NCBI RefSeq assembly: GCF_030156785.1
Contig: NZ_JASGLW010000001.1
Location: 124,001-188,000, forward strand
Source of the DNA: Methanohalophilus sp.
GTDB lineage: Archaea > Halobacteriota > Methanosarcinia > Methanosarcinales > Methanosarcinaceae
DNA: 64,000 nt
Reading direction: 5' to 3'
Made by a program: the position numbers and the translations under genes. The notes under the pieces were generated by a model. That model ran no database searches. It worked only from the letters and a program-made list of their open reading frames with translations, and was not told where the DNA came from. The number at the start of each line of letters is the position of its first letter. The stretch's first letter is position 1. This document shows positions 46,178 through 55,962 of the stretch, one piece after another.

Positions 46178-47371
46178 TCAAAGATCAGTCAATTTATACT
46201 GGCGCGTTTGTTTTTTCAAATCAAAGAAGGATTCCGCTACCTTCTTGACCTTTTCACGATGTTCTTTTGGCGTATAAACACCCATGCGCCAGTTATCCCG
46301 ATGCGCATTTTCCAGTGTTGCAACAATATGTGAAGCCTGATCAAGGTAGAGCATTTTCCCATTGGATCTGATCAGGGCGTTCATTTCCTCAATCTGTGAT
46401 AGTCTGGGGATATCGACAAGGACCTCCTTTTCCTCAACACCTGCATCCTCTGCGATTTCTTTCTCGATCCTGTGGATGTGCTTGCGTTGTTTTAATACAT
46501 TTTCATCCACGCTTTCAAATCCGGCATAAAGCGCTCTTTTGTATAGCTGGCGTTCGTTAATTCTCCTCATCATTTCCCCGGGATAGCCGTCGTCATTGCG
46601 AAGGAACTCAAAAATCTGGCTGTCATCCATTCTTCGGAGTCTTTGCGGATTTAGTTTATCGTTTAATATAAGTTCTTCAACAGCACGATTAAACATTGAT
46701 TCAGCAATCCTTGAAACATGGTGAAAATAAACAGTTGGGTACATAAGGAATCTTGATACAAGCAGCGACTCCGCCGCATTAAGACCTCCTTCTGTTACCA
46801 CAAGCCGGTTTTCGTGAAATTGCATTTTATGGATCATTCGAATATGATCGATTATGCCGTAAGCAACTCCTGTATAATGAGCATCCCTTATGAGATAATC
46901 CATCCTGTCAACATCAATTTCGCTGTTAATTATCTGTCCAAGAGCGGTTTTACCCATGATATGATCGGCAATATTTGAAATGCTTAATCCATGTTCATCA
47001 CAAATGCCTGAGATTTCTTCTTTTTTGAGAATGGACTTGACATCTTCATGTTTTGTGCGGGTATACTTTTCTATCAAGTCTTCAGTGACATGAGAAAGTG
47101 GCCCATGACCTATATCATGAAGCAATGCAGCAGCCCTTAGTTCGTTTTTATCGTCCTCAGAAGCCTCTATTTGTTCTGTTAACATGGATGCAAGATGCAT
47201 TGTCCCAAGGGAATGTTCAAAACGGCTGTGATTTGCTCCAGGATATACAAGATTAGAAAACCCGAGTTGCCGTATTCTCCTTAATCTTTGCAAAGGCGAT
47301 GTGTCGATAAGAGAGATAGCAAGTTTGTCAAGTTCAATGTATCCGTGTACAGGATCCCTCACGACTTTCAT
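46178..47371 (-). CDS. HD-superfamily phosphohydrolase (dGTPase/SAMHD1-like)
   Basis: Predicted metal-dependent phosphohydrolase, possibly acting on nucleotides. It starts VVRDPVHGYIELDKLAISLI; the HD motif region includes HSRFEHSLGTMHLA and LLHDIGHGPLSHVTED, then the later EIDVDRMDYLIRDA. About 397 residues from ATG 47371; the upstream open frame lacks homology. Divergent from cofD. Stop is TGA. Confidence 0.9.
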   Translation of the reverse strand: MKVVRDPVHGYIELDKLAISLIDTSPLQRLRRIRQLGFSNLVYPGANHSRFEHSLGTMHLASMLTEQIEASEDDKNELRAAALLHDIGHGPLSHVTEDLIEKYTRTKHEDVKSILKKEEISGICDEHGLSISNIADHIMGKTALGQIINSEIDVDRMDYLIRDAHYTGVAYGIIDHIRMIHKMQFHENRLVVTEGGLNAAESLLVSRFLMYPTVYFHHVSRIAESMFNRAVEELILNDKLNPQRLRRMDDSQIFEFLRNDDGYPGEMMRRINERQLYKRALYAGFESVDENVLKQRKHIHRIEKEIAEDAGVEEKEVLVDIPRLSQIEEMNALIRSNGKMLYLDQASHIVATLENAHRDNWRMGVYTPKEHREKVKKVAESFFDLKKQTRQYKLTDL

Positions 47372-47432
47372 ATGGTTTAAATAGTGTTTCTCATATAATG
47401 GTGTTTCTGCTACTGCAATGGAGATTTTGAAA

Positions 47433-48365
47433 ATGATTATTTTTTCAGGTGGTACAGGAACCCCCAAACTGCTTGACGGTTTGAAACATATTTTACCCCA
47501 TGAAGATATTCATGTTGTGGTAAATACTGCTGAAGACGTATGGGTGAGCGGGAATCTTATCACTCCGGATATTGATACTATCCTCTACCTTTTTTCTGAA
47601 AAGATTGATCGGAACAAATGGTGGGGAGTAGAAAATGATACTTTCCACACCCATCAGGCACTATTGGATGCAGGGTTTGACGAGGGTATGATGATAGGTG
47701 ATATTGACAGGGCCACCCACATCATGCGCACAGAACTGTTGCGAAACGGATTGTCATTAACGGAAAGCATCCGTGAGCTGTGCAGATATTTCGGGATTTC
47801 TGCGGGAATATATCCCATGACTGATGACTCGGTTTCAACTTACATCGAAACTCCCAAGGGTATGCTTCATTTCCAGGATTTTTGGGTGAGCAAACGTGGT
47901 CTTCCCAATGTTACTGACGTGAAAATAGAGGGCATTGAAAAGGCTTCAATAACTCCTTTGGTTTTAGAGCTACTTGAAAAAGAGGATAATATACTCATCG
48001 GACCGAGCAATCCCATCACCAGCATCGGACCAATTCTTGCTTTGCCGGGTATGGTTGACATCCTCAAAGATAAAAATGTGGTTGCAATAAGCCCCATAAT
48101 TGGTAATAAACCAGTGAGTGGCCCTGCAGGTAAGCTAATGGCGGCAAAAGGCTATGATGTATCTACAAAAGGGGTTGCGGAATGTTACGCTGAATTTCTG
48201 GATGTCATGGTAATAGACTCAAAGGATACTTCCGATGTTCATGAAATTGAATCATTGGGTTGTAGCGTAAGGCAAGAAAATACCCTAATGAAATCAGTCG
48301 AAGTCAGTAAAACTCTTTCAGAATCGATCATTCGTATATTTGATGAGTTAAATACAAGCCGCTGA
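47433..48365 (+). CDS. cofD: 2-phospho-L-lactate transferase (F420 synthesis)
   Basis: Joins the lactyl-phosphate moiety to Fo in coenzyme F420 synthesis, the hydride carrier of methanogenesis. Motifs: IIFSGGTGTPKLLDGLK, VVNTAEDVWVSG, TPDIDTILYLF and IGPSNPITSIGPILALP. About 310 residues. ATG 47433 has GGAG 9 bases upstream; ATG 47418 is in frame. Stop is TGA. Confidence 0.95.
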   Translation: MIIFSGGTGTPKLLDGLKHILPHEDIHVVVNTAEDVWVSGNLITPDIDTILYLFSEKIDRNKWWGVENDTFHTHQALLDAGFDEGMMIGDIDRATHIMRTELLRNGLSLTESIRELCRYFGISAGIYPMTDDSVSTYIETPKGMLHFQDFWVSKRGLPNVTDVKIEGIEKASITPLVLELLEKEDNILIGPSNPITSIGPILALPGMVDILKDKNVVAISPIIGNKPVSGPAGKLMAAKGYDVSTKGVAECYAEFLDVMVIDSKDTSDVHEIESLGCSVRQENTLMKSVEVSKTLSESIIRIFDELNTSR

Positions 48366-48501
48366 ATTAAATTAGCACTAAAAAATCCAAGACTTATCAA
48401 AAAAACATGGGTATATACAAGAAGGAATTATGTAACTGGTTCAGATATATACTCATTGGTATTTATAAAAGCAAGACCAAATCTACTAATGGAGATTTTT
48501 G

Positions 48502-48909
48502 ATGAGATTTGCGATGAAACTTTTTCTGGGAAATATGTTGATTATTGTATTAGTATTTGCGGGTTTGAGTATTTCCAGCTATTATACTTCTTCTACTGAA
48601 GAAGAATTTGATAGAGATTTATTTTTCAGTGAATGCTATTCTTCGAGTGATGAGTTGGTATTTATCTATAATCTTCGAACTTCAAATTATTCAGGTGATT
48701 ATTATGCAAGTTATAGCATAACGAAGGATAAGGATACGATAATAAATAAGAATAATAAATTATATGAGAATGTTTCTATCAATAATCCAATTGTAATAGA
48801 AATTCAAAGAGATGCTTCTTCAAAATATGAAATTTAGATCAAAATTAATGATTCATATGGGAATACAGCTCATGAAAGTCGCCTTGTAATTGGGCCACAG
48901 AACAAGTAA
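48502..48909 (+). CDS. Secreted or membrane-anchored protein with in-frame TAG
   Basis: Unknown exported protein. An N-terminal hydrophobic segment (MLIIVLVFAGLSISSYY) acts as signal or anchor, and the rest is a strand-rich domain. At 48835-48837 the frame meets TAG after DASSKYEI, but goes on IKINDSYGNTAHESRLVIGP to QNK and TAA at 48907. The downstream part continues the same beta-strand pattern, so it is coding. Length is about 135 residues with TAG as one residue. GGAG precedes ATG 48502 and a TATA-like TTTATAAAAG lies near 48463. Pyrrolysine decoding is the likely reading. Confidence 0.75.
48835..48837 (+). other. In-frame TAG codon, candidate pyrrolysine site
   Basis: TAG between ATT and ATC within the secreted protein gene. 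The 23 codons after it show normal codon use and a plausible beta-strand with NDSYGN turn before TAA. Confidence 0.7.
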
Positions 48910-49158
48910 TGTCAAATTCAATTATCCCTCCCATTTCCGGAATATACCAGTAATTTGTATCTCTGGTTGATGTTATCCTATTCCCCATAGTAAATACAAA
49001 TACAAATACAACTACAAAATAATAGTAAGAGATTTGATAGCTCTGTATATTTTTCCATTAATTTTCAAATTCAAGTGCTTTTATTATTTTGATCATAAGT
49101 TTGACAGTTTTCACCACTGGCGATAACTGTCAAATTCAATAATCTTTTGTTAAACGAC
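48910..49158. other. Intergenic, no gene seen
   Basis: AT-rich DNA between the secreted protein gene and a kinase remnant. No supported gene, RNA or clear repeat, other than two copies of ACTGTCAAATTC-like words. Confidence 0.4.
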
Positions 49159-49266
49159 ATGTGGAAGATGTATGTTGGCAAAATCAGAGTCAAAAGTGAA
49201 GTTGGCAAGGGAAACACATTTGCTTCCACACTACCAATAAAAGCACTGCTAAAATCTTTATTGTGA
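49159..49266 (+). pseudogene. Remnant of a histidine kinase C-terminus
   Basis: The frame reads MYVGKIRVKSEVGKGNTFAS then TLPIKALLKSLL and TGA, the classical end of a histidine kinase ATPase domain (GGKIWVxSEVGKGSTF type). No upstream N, G1 or G2 boxes are present, so only the last 35 codons survive. Confidence 0.7.
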
Positions 49267-49393
49267 TGAAAAGTGCCATTCAGCTTTGTTTAGAATGTTT
49301 TCTGAATTTCCAAACATCTGGTTTGATAGGTCGCTGAGTTGCTTTTTCCAGCTATCTTTATGTAATTTCAAATACTTCTAATTGCTAACTAAC

Positions 49394-51724
49394 ATGACTA
49401 TTGTTGTATTTGCAGAGAAAAACAAAGCTGCGGCCAAGATTGCAGAGATTTTAAGCAAAGGGTCCAGCAAGAGGATTTATGTCAATGACCTTCCGGTTTA
49501 TTCTTTTACAAAAAACGGCTCAGATTGGAAGATTATGGGTCTTGCAGGCCATATTATGTCATACGATTTTGATCCATCTTACAGTGACTGGAAAGCCGTG
49601 GACCCCGGTTCCTTGCTCGTGGCAGAACCGCAAAAACAGATTACGAAAGTCAATTATGCAAATGCCATAATATCTCTTGCGAAAGAGGCTGATCAGTTAA
49701 TTCTTGCCTGTGACTATGACCGTGAAGGAGAAAATATCGGCTTTGAAGCTATGGATATAGCCAGAAAGATCGGAAAGTTCACGGTAAAACGTGCTCGCTT
49801 TTCATCCTTGTCAGCAAAGGAGGTCAACAATGCCTTTGAAAACCTTGTGGAACCCGATACCAATCTTGCCATGTCGGCAGAAGCACGACAGATCCTTGAT
49901 CTCAAGATGGGTGCGGCTTTCACGCGCTTTGTAACCCTGTCAGTTCGGGAAAAAGCTCGAACAAAGGATATTCTTTCAATTGGTCCATGTCAGACTCCAA
50001 CATGCGGGTTTGTTTATGAAAGGGAAAAGGCTATTCGCAACTTCAAACCGGAGGATTTCTGGAAAATTGAAGCTGTTTTTGATTCCAATGGAGTTTTGTT
50101 TGAAGGGCAGCACCGCAATGGAAAGATGCGGGACGAGGTAAAAGCATCTGAAATCTACAGGAAACTTGAAGGATGCAATAAAGCAACTGTTATGATCAGA
50201 AAAGTCAGAGAACAACCTTCTCAGCCACCATATCCCCTAAATACCAATGAATTCCTAAAGCGAGCTTCCAAGTATTTCAGCATAAGTCCAGATAAAGCCC
50301 TTGAAATTGCAGAACAGCTCTACCTTTCAGGATTTATCAGTTATCCGAGGACTGAGACCAACCGCTACGAAGAAGAACATGATTTCAAGTCAATGCTGAT
50401 TTCATTGCACCAACTTGAAGATTACAGGGATATTGTCAGCAAACTACTGGAAGATAAGATTTCTCCGCGCAACGGCAAAAAGGATGGACATGATCACCCA
50501 CCAATCCATCCAATAAAAGCGGCTTCAAAAACTGAAATTTACAAATATGTCAGACATCCAAATGCATGGGATGTCTACGATATGATTGTCAGGCATTACC
50601 TTGCCAATCTCATGAAGTCTGCAATTTTTGAGAAAACCCGTCTTGAAATTCATATCAAGGACGAGCCTTTCGATTCAAAGGGTTCCGTTCTCAGGGAAAA
50701 GGGATGGATGGAAGTTTATCCTTATGAAACTTCTATGGAAAAACTTCTCCCATTTGTTAAAGAGGGAGAAACTGTTAGTGTAAATGAATTGAAAAAGACC
50801 AAATCGGAAACTTCTCCTCCTAAACGAATGACGGAGGCTGAACTTCTGACTCTCATGGATAAACATGGAATCGGGACAAAGGCAACTGCTCCTTCTCACA
50901 TAGAAACCAATAAGAAACGAGGCTATTTTGAGACAAAGGGCAAGACAATTTCCATGCTAGATACAGGTTATACCCTCATGGATGCACTGGGGTCAAGCGT
51001 TCCTATTTTGATACAACCCGAGATCAGGGCAAGAATTGAGGCTCTTATCCAAGATGTGGAAGATGGCACGAAGTCTTTAAATGATGCGCTGGATGAAGGT
51101 GTAATTCTCATTAAGCAAATGTATGGGCAGCTAATTTCCAGAAGACAGGAACTGGTTTCAAGGATAGCAGGCACCATACAAGATGAAAAAATTGCAAAAG
51201 ATAAGCTCAACTACATAGGAATCTGCGATAAATGCGGGAGGGCACTCACCATCATACGTACTGATAATGGACGATTTGTCGGTTGCACTGGTTATCCTGA
51301 TTGCCGGAATACATATCCTATTCCCAGACAGGGTACACTTGAAGTAATGCGCTCCCGTCAGTGTAAAATGGGTAGCCAGGCAGTGCTCAAGGTTGCCGGA
51401 GGCAAGTATTTCTGGGCTGTAGGCATTGGTCCATGTTTTACCTGTGAAAAACAAAGGGAATGCTATCCACCCACTGTAATTGGGAAATGTCCTCAGTGTG
51501 GAAAGGACATGATTTTGATAAAAACTCCTAAATCCCGTTTTGTGGGTTGCAGTGAACGCTGCGGATTCACGTGTTCTTATCCTTCAAAAGGGAGGGTTAC
51601 CCTGCGTGACGAGGTTTGTAAGGAATGCGGCTGGCGCATTGTTCGGGTCAAGGAACCTGACAGCGATGCCCGGCACTTCTGTATCAACAAACGTTGCTCC
51701 AAAAAATTTAGGAATATTTTGTGA
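49394..51724 (+). CDS. topA: DNA topoisomerase I (archaeal TopA, type IA)
   Basis: Relaxes negative supercoils through a tyrosine-linked single-strand break. Toprim part: VFAEKNKAAAKIAEIL and ACDYDREGENIGFEA. Active site GFISYPRTETNRYEE. The C-terminus has zinc fingers (CDKCGRALTII ... CTGYPDC; CPQCGKDM ... CGFTC; CKECGWRI). About 776 residues. ATG 49394 is preferred to TTG 49382. Stop is TGA. Confidence 0.95.
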   Translation: MTIVVFAEKNKAAAKIAEILSKGSSKRIYVNDLPVYSFTKNGSDWKIMGLAGHIMSYDFDPSYSDWKAVDPGSLLVAEPQKQITKVNYANAIISLAKEADQLILACDYDREGENIGFEAMDIARKIGKFTVKRARFSSLSAKEVNNAFENLVEPDTNLAMSAEARQILDLKMGAAFTRFVTLSVREKARTKDILSIGPCQTPTCGFVYEREKAIRNFKPEDFWKIEAVFDSNGVLFEGQHRNGKMRDEVKASEIYRKLEGCNKATVMIRKVREQPSQPPYPLNTNEFLKRASKYFSISPDKALEIAEQLYLSGFISYPRTETNRYEEEHDFKSMLISLHQLEDYRDIVSKLLEDKISPRNGKKDGHDHPPIHPIKAASKTEIYKYVRHPNAWDVYDMIVRHYLANLMKSAIFEKTRLEIHIKDEPFDSKGSVLREKGWMEVYPYETSMEKLLPFVKEGETVSVNELKKTKSETSPPKRMTEAELLTLMDKHGIGTKATAPSHIETNKKRGYFETKGKTISMLDTGYTLMDALGSSVPILIQPEIRARIEALIQDVEDGTKSLNDALDEGVILIKQMYGQLISRRQELVSRIAGTIQDEKIAKDKLNYIGICDKCGRALTIIRTDNGRFVGCTGYPDCRNTYPIPRQGTLEVMRSRQCKMGSQAVLKVAGGKYFWAVGIGPCFTCEKQRECYPPTVIGKCPQCGKDMILIKTPKSRFVGCSERCGFTCSYPSKGRVTLRDEVCKECGWRIVRVKEPDSDARHFCINKRCSKKFRNIL

Positions 51725-51733
51725 GGATTAATT

Positions 51734-52192
51734 TTGGTTGACAGCTTTCCAAAAGGGACTTATTGTATTATCCTGAAAACGGGTGGTTGTACACAGAAAG
51801 TTGGTAGTCTAGGAGAAATTGAATTCAAAACTGGCTATTATGTGTATGTTGGTTCTGCACTTGGTCCGGGTGGGCTGAAACGAATGTATCGACACATATC
51901 TTTATATGAAAATCGGGGAGAAGATTATTTTAAGAAACCACGCTGGCATATCGATTACTTACTCTTAAGTCCATTTTTTAATCTTGAAGATGTCTTATAT
52001 GTGGAATCCGAAGAAAGGATAGAATGTGCGCTTGCAGAAAGGATTGATGTGGGAATATTAGGTTTTGGATGCTCAGATTGCTCCTGTCATTCACATCTTT
52101 TTTACAGACAGGGCTACCCAGTGGAAGAGATAAAGAAAGTAATTGAAGGGCTAAATCAAATACCGCAAATATTGGGAAAAGGGATCAAGTGA
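51734..52192 (+). CDS. DUF123 GIY-YIG-like protein
   Basis: Archaeal DUF123 protein with a GIY-YIG-nuclease-like fold: GTYCIILKTGG, then FKTGYYVYVGSALGPGGLKR and KKPRWHIDYLL, ending with CSDCSCHSHLFYR. 152 residues. Start is TTG 51734 after GAGGATT, 9 bases behind topA, so they form an operon. Nuclease activity is not proven. Stop is TGA. Confidence 0.87.
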   Translation: MVDSFPKGTYCIILKTGGCTQKVGSLGEIEFKTGYYVYVGSALGPGGLKRMYRHISLYENRGEDYFKKPRWHIDYLLLSPFFNLEDVLYVESEERIECALAERIDVGILGFGCSDCSCHSHLFYRQGYPVEEIKKVIEGLNQIPQILGKGIK

Positions 52193-52199
52193 GGTCTCA

Positions 52200-52721
52200 T
52201 CACCATTTAGTGTTAAAATCTTCCCTGAATACAACTTCTTCAAGGCCTTTCCTTGAGGATGTACGCTTTTTTTCAACTGGATGCCCAATAGCAATTACAG
52301 CCATGAGTTCAACGTTTTTTGGAGCATTCAGAATTGTATTTACATCATCCTCCTGATTGAGGATTTCTCCTAGCCAGACTGCACCAAGGCCAAGTTCATC
52401 ACAGGCAAGCAGCATGTTCTGGATGGCAGCTCCTATTGCCTGTATATCTTTTGTTCTGTTGTAGGAAGTCTCATGATCAAAATAAACCGCAATCAAGACA
52501 TTTGCGCCAAGGACGGTTTTTGTATACCTCGTACACTCTGCAAGTTTGCGAATTTTTTCTTGTTCACGAATGATAACAAATTTCCAAGGCTGATTGTTAA
52601 GTCCTGAAGGTGCCCAGCATCCACATTCAAGGATAGTAGTGATGTCATCATCACTCACATCCTCTTTAGTGAATTCCCGGACACTTCGCCGGGAAAAAAT
52701 TGTTTTGATTGTGTTTCCCAC
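52200..52721 (-). CDS. Nitroreductase-family flavoprotein
   Basis: FMN-dependent oxidoreductase of unknown substrate. Motifs: IFSRRSVREF (FMN binding), CWAPSGLNNQPWKFVII, AAIQNMLLACDELGLGAVWLG and VIAIGHPVEKK. 173 residues. GGAGGA precedes ATG. It follows ilvC in the same direction by 32 bases and may be the last gene of the branched-chain operon. Stop is TGA. Confidence 0.92.
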   Translation of the reverse strand: MGNTIKTIFSRRSVREFTKEDVSDDDITTILECGCWAPSGLNNQPWKFVIIREQEKIRKLAECTRYTKTVLGANVLIAVYFDHETSYNRTKDIQAIGAAIQNMLLACDELGLGAVWLGEILNQEDDVNTILNAPKNVELMAVIAIGHPVEKKRTSSRKGLEEVVFREDFNTKW

Positions 52722-52753
52722 AATATTTCCTCCTGAAAAGGAAGAAAAATTAA

Positions 52754-53761
52754 TTACTCTTCATTGAGCTCACTGTTGAGCCATGGCATCATGGCACGAA
52801 GCTTCCTGCCGACTTCTTCTACAGGGTGCTCTCTCTCATGGCGTTCCATTGCTGTAAGGACAGGGTGATTTGTCTTGCCTTCCAGCACGAACTCACGGGC
52901 GAACTCACCGTTCTGGATGCGCTCAAGAGCACGATACATCGCTTCACGTGACTCCTCGTTGATGACCTGCGGGCCAACCGTTAAACCGCCGTATTCGGCG
53001 GTGTTAGATACGGAATACCACATCTTCTCAAGCCCACCTTCATGGATTAGGTCGACAATGAGCTTGAGTTCGTGGAGTGTCTCGAAGTATGCCATTTCAG
53101 GCTTGTATCCCGCTTCCACAAGAACTTCAAATGAAGTCTTGATAAGGGATGCAACACCACCACAGAGATCAACCTGTTCTCCGAAAAGGTCGGTTTCGGT
53201 TTCTTCTCGGAATGTTGTTTCGATCACACCTGCACGGGTACATCCAACACCACGCGCATGGGCAAGCGCCAGTGTTTTTGCATTACCGGTTGCATCTTGA
53301 TAAATTGCAATAAGGCCGGGAACCCCTGCACCTTCCTTGAAAGTTCTTCTGACAAGATGACCGGGACTTTTTGGTGCAACCATGTAAACATCCACATCTT
53401 TTGGCGGAACAATCTGGTTGTAGTGAATATTAAATCCGTGGGAAAATACCAGTGCGTTACCAGCTTCAAGTCCGGATTCTATCTTTTCTCTGTAAACATC
53501 GGCCTGAACTTCATCAGGCATGAGTATCTGGATGATGTCTGCTTCACGAGCTGCATCTTCTACGGTCATTACCTTAAGACCATCGTCCTCTGCCTGTTTC
53601 CAGCGGCGGCTTCCTGCACGAAGACCAACCACCACATCAATACCTGAGTCATGCAGGTTCTGTGCCTGTGCGTGTCCCTGGCTCCCATAGCCGATAACTG
53701 CGATTTTCTTTCCATCCATTGCGGACAGATCCGCATCTTTGTCATAGAATACTTCTACCAT
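52754..53761 (-). CDS. ilvC: Ketol-acid reductoisomerase
   Basis: Second step of valine and isoleucine synthesis: NADPH-dependent isomerisation and reduction of acetolactate. Rossmann motif [17 protein letters not shown], nucleotide-specificity loop [12 protein letters not shown], metal and substrate part [15 protein letters not shown] and [17 protein letters not shown]. 335 residues (class I). AGGAGA precedes ATG. Stop is TAA. Confidence 0.97.
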   Translation of the reverse strand: MVEVFYDKDADLSAMDGKKIAVIGYGSQGHAQAQNLHDSGIDVVVGLRAGSRRWKQAEDDGLKVMTVEDAAREADIIQILMPDEVQADVYREKIESGLEAGNALVFSHGFNIHYNQIVPPKDVDVYMVAPKSPGHLVRRTFKEGAGVPGLIAIYQDATGNAKTLALAHARGVGCTRAGVIETTFREETETDLFGEQVDLCGGVASLIKTSFEVLVEAGYKPEMAYFETLHELKLIVDLIHEGGLEKMWYSVSNTAEYGGLTVGPQVINEESREAMYRALERIQNGEFAREFVLEGKTNHPVLTAMERHEREHPVEEVGRKLRAMMPWLNSELNEE

Positions 53762-53787
53762 AATTTAATCTCCTAATATCAAAATAA

Positions 53788-54273
53788 TCAGGGACTCTTA
53801 GATCCCCTTTTAAGTGCTATTTTACCTGTACGTGCCATTTCCATGATCCCAAAAGGTTTTAGCAGGTTCTCGATTGCTTCAATTTTTCCTTCATCACCAG
53901 TTACCTCAATTGTGAGGGAATGGGCTGCAACGTCAATTATCCGGGCCCTGAAAATATCTACAATCTGGATAATCTCAGCGCGATTATCTTTATCTGCATT
54001 GACTTTTATAAGTGCAAGTTCCCTATCAACTGATTCTTCTGCACCAAGGTCCATTACCCTTATCACGTCAATGAGTTTGTTGAGTTGCTTGATTACCTGC
54101 TCGAGGACATGTTCATCACCGCGAACCACAATTGTCATCCTTGAGATATTAGGGTTTTCAGTAATACCCACTGCAAGACTATCGATGTTGTATCCGCGTC
54201 TTGAGAAAAGTCCGGCAACTCTTGACAGCACTCCGAATTTGTTTTCTACCAGAACTGCAAGTGTGTGTCTCAT
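53788..54273 (-). CDS. ilvH: Acetolactate synthase small subunit
   Basis: Regulatory subunit of acetolactate synthase. The ACT domain is [20 protein letters not shown] followed by [14 protein letters not shown], the usual valine-binding region. 161 residues. Overlaps the end of ilvB by 4 bases. Stop is TGA. Confidence 0.96.
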   Translation of the reverse strand: MRHTLAVLVENKFGVLSRVAGLFSRRGYNIDSLAVGITENPNISRMTIVVRGDEHVLEQVIKQLNKLIDVIRVMDLGAEESVDRELALIKVNADKDNRAEIIQIVDIFRARIIDVAAHSLTIEVTGDEGKIEAIENLLKPFGIMEMARTGKIALKRGSKSP

Positions 54274-55961
54274 TCTTTTCTCTCCAGATCAAGTATTTCA
54301 TTAATTGCAGCACCTGCTGGCACCATTGGTGATACGTTCTCTTCACATTCCACGATGAAATCAATGACAGCCGGTTTGTTGGATTTGATTGCTTTCTCGA
54401 TAGCCGGTTTGACTTCGTCTTCTTTTGTAACACGAATTCCAAGAGCACCATAGGCTTCAGCAAGTTTTACAAAGTCCACACTGCCCTTAATGCAGGTAAA
54501 CGAATATCTCTTATCAAAGAATAATTCCTGCCATTGTCTTACCATGCCAAGGTAACCATTGTTCATTATTGCGACAATTACCGGAATATCGTCCTGCATA
54601 GCCGTAGCAAGTTCTTGCAGATTCATCTGGAAAGAGCCATCCCCGGCAATGTTGAAGACCACTTTGTCAGGCCTTCCAATCTTTGCGCCGATTGCAGCAG
54701 GAAATCCGTATCCCATAGTCCCAAGACCTCCAGAACTAATAAAGGTCCTTGGCTCTTTGAACTTGTAATACTGGGCTGTCCACATCTGGTGCTGTCCGAC
54801 TTCGGTTACAATGATTGCATCATCGCATACTTCATTTATCTGTTCAAGGATGAACTGTGGCTTAAGATTATTCTTTTCCTTAATGTAATGTAGTGGATAG
54901 GCGTCTCTCCACTCCTGGATCTTGTCAATCCATTCTTTCCTCTCAGTTTTCTTGACATGCTTGATGAGAGAAGCAAGGACATTCTTTGCATCACCCACAA
55001 TCGGAATGTCAACAGTTACATTCTTTGAAATCTCAGCGGGGTCAATATCAATGTGAATTATCTTTGCATTTGGTGCAAATGACTGAACTTTTCCTGTAAC
55101 TCTGTCATCGAATCTTGCACCGACCGCAATCAACAGATCAGATTCCTGAATTGCATAATTCGCATACTTGGTTCCGTGCATACCGGGCATTCCAAGATAA
55201 AGAGGGTGTCCGGAAGGGAAACTGCTTATTCCGGTGAGGGTTGTTGTTACAGGAGCCTGAATAATTTCTGCAAATTTGAGAAGTTCTTCATGTGCACCTG
55301 AACTAATGATACCGCCCCCTGCATAAATCAGTGGTCTGGATGATTTTGCAATCGCAGATGCCGCCTTCTTAACTTGCTGGAGATTGCCTTTAAATGTTGG
55401 TTTATATCCTCTTAAATCGACTTTATCTGGATAATAAAAGTCAATTTCATCAGTTGTTACATCTTTTGGAAGATCTATCAATACGGGTCCTGGACGGCCC
55501 GTAGATGCAATATGGAATGCCTCCTTGATGATTCTGGGAAGATCGTTTGCATTCTGCACAAGATAATTGTGCTTGGTAATTGGCATTGTAATTCCGGTTA
55601 TATCAGCTTCTTGGAACGCATCGTTTCCAAGAAGAGATCGTGGAACCTGTCCGGTAAATGCTACCATTGGAATGGAATCCATGTAGGCATTTGCAATACC
55701 TGTAACAAGATTTGTAGCACCTGGACCGGATGTTGCAAGACATACACCTACCTTTCCTGTTGCCCTTGCATACCCTTCTGCAGCATGTGCTGCTGCCTGC
55801 TCATGTCTCACCAGTATGTGCCTGATATCGGCATCATACAATTCATCATAAAGGGGCAACAGGACACCTCCGGGATATCCAAAGATCACCTCAACACCCT
55901 CTCTATAGAGCGATTCGATGATAGCTCTGGCACCTGTCATCCTCTCTTTCTTTTCGCTCAT
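54270..55961 (-). CDS. ilvB: Acetolactate synthase large subunit
   Basis: ThDP-dependent catalytic subunit that condenses pyruvate with pyruvate or 2-oxobutyrate. Catalytic Glu in [14 protein letters not shown] to [19 protein letters not shown]; ThDP motif [19 protein letters not shown] with [12 protein letters not shown]. 563 residues. AAGGAGATAAT precedes ATG, one base after the cimA stop. Stop is TGA. Confidence 0.97.
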   Translation of the reverse strand: MSEKKERMTGARAIIESLYREGVEVIFGYPGGVLLPLYDELYDADIRHILVRHEQAAAHAAEGYARATGKVGVCLATSGPGATNLVTGIANAYMDSIPMVAFTGQVPRSLLGNDAFQEADITGITMPITKHNYLVQNANDLPRIIKEAFHIASTGRPGPVLIDLPKDVTTDEIDFYYPDKVDLRGYKPTFKGNLQQVKKAASAIAKSSRPLIYAGGGIISSGAHEELLKFAEIIQAPVTTTLTGISSFPSGHPLYLGMPGMHGTKYANYAIQESDLLIAVGARFDDRVTGKVQSFAPNAKIIHIDIDPAEISKNVTVDIPIVGDAKNVLASLIKHVKKTERKEWIDKIQEWRDAYPLHYIKEKNNLKPQFILEQINEVCDDAIIVTEVGQHQMWTAQYYKFKEPRTFISSGGLGTMGYGFPAAIGAKIGRPDKVVFNIAGDGSFQMNLQELATAMQDDIPVIVAIMNNGYLGMVRQWQELFFDKRYSFTCIKGSVDFVKLAEAYGALGIRVTKEDEVKPAIEKAIKSNKPAVIDFIVECEENVSPMVPAGAAINEILDLERKE

Positions 55962-55962
55962 A

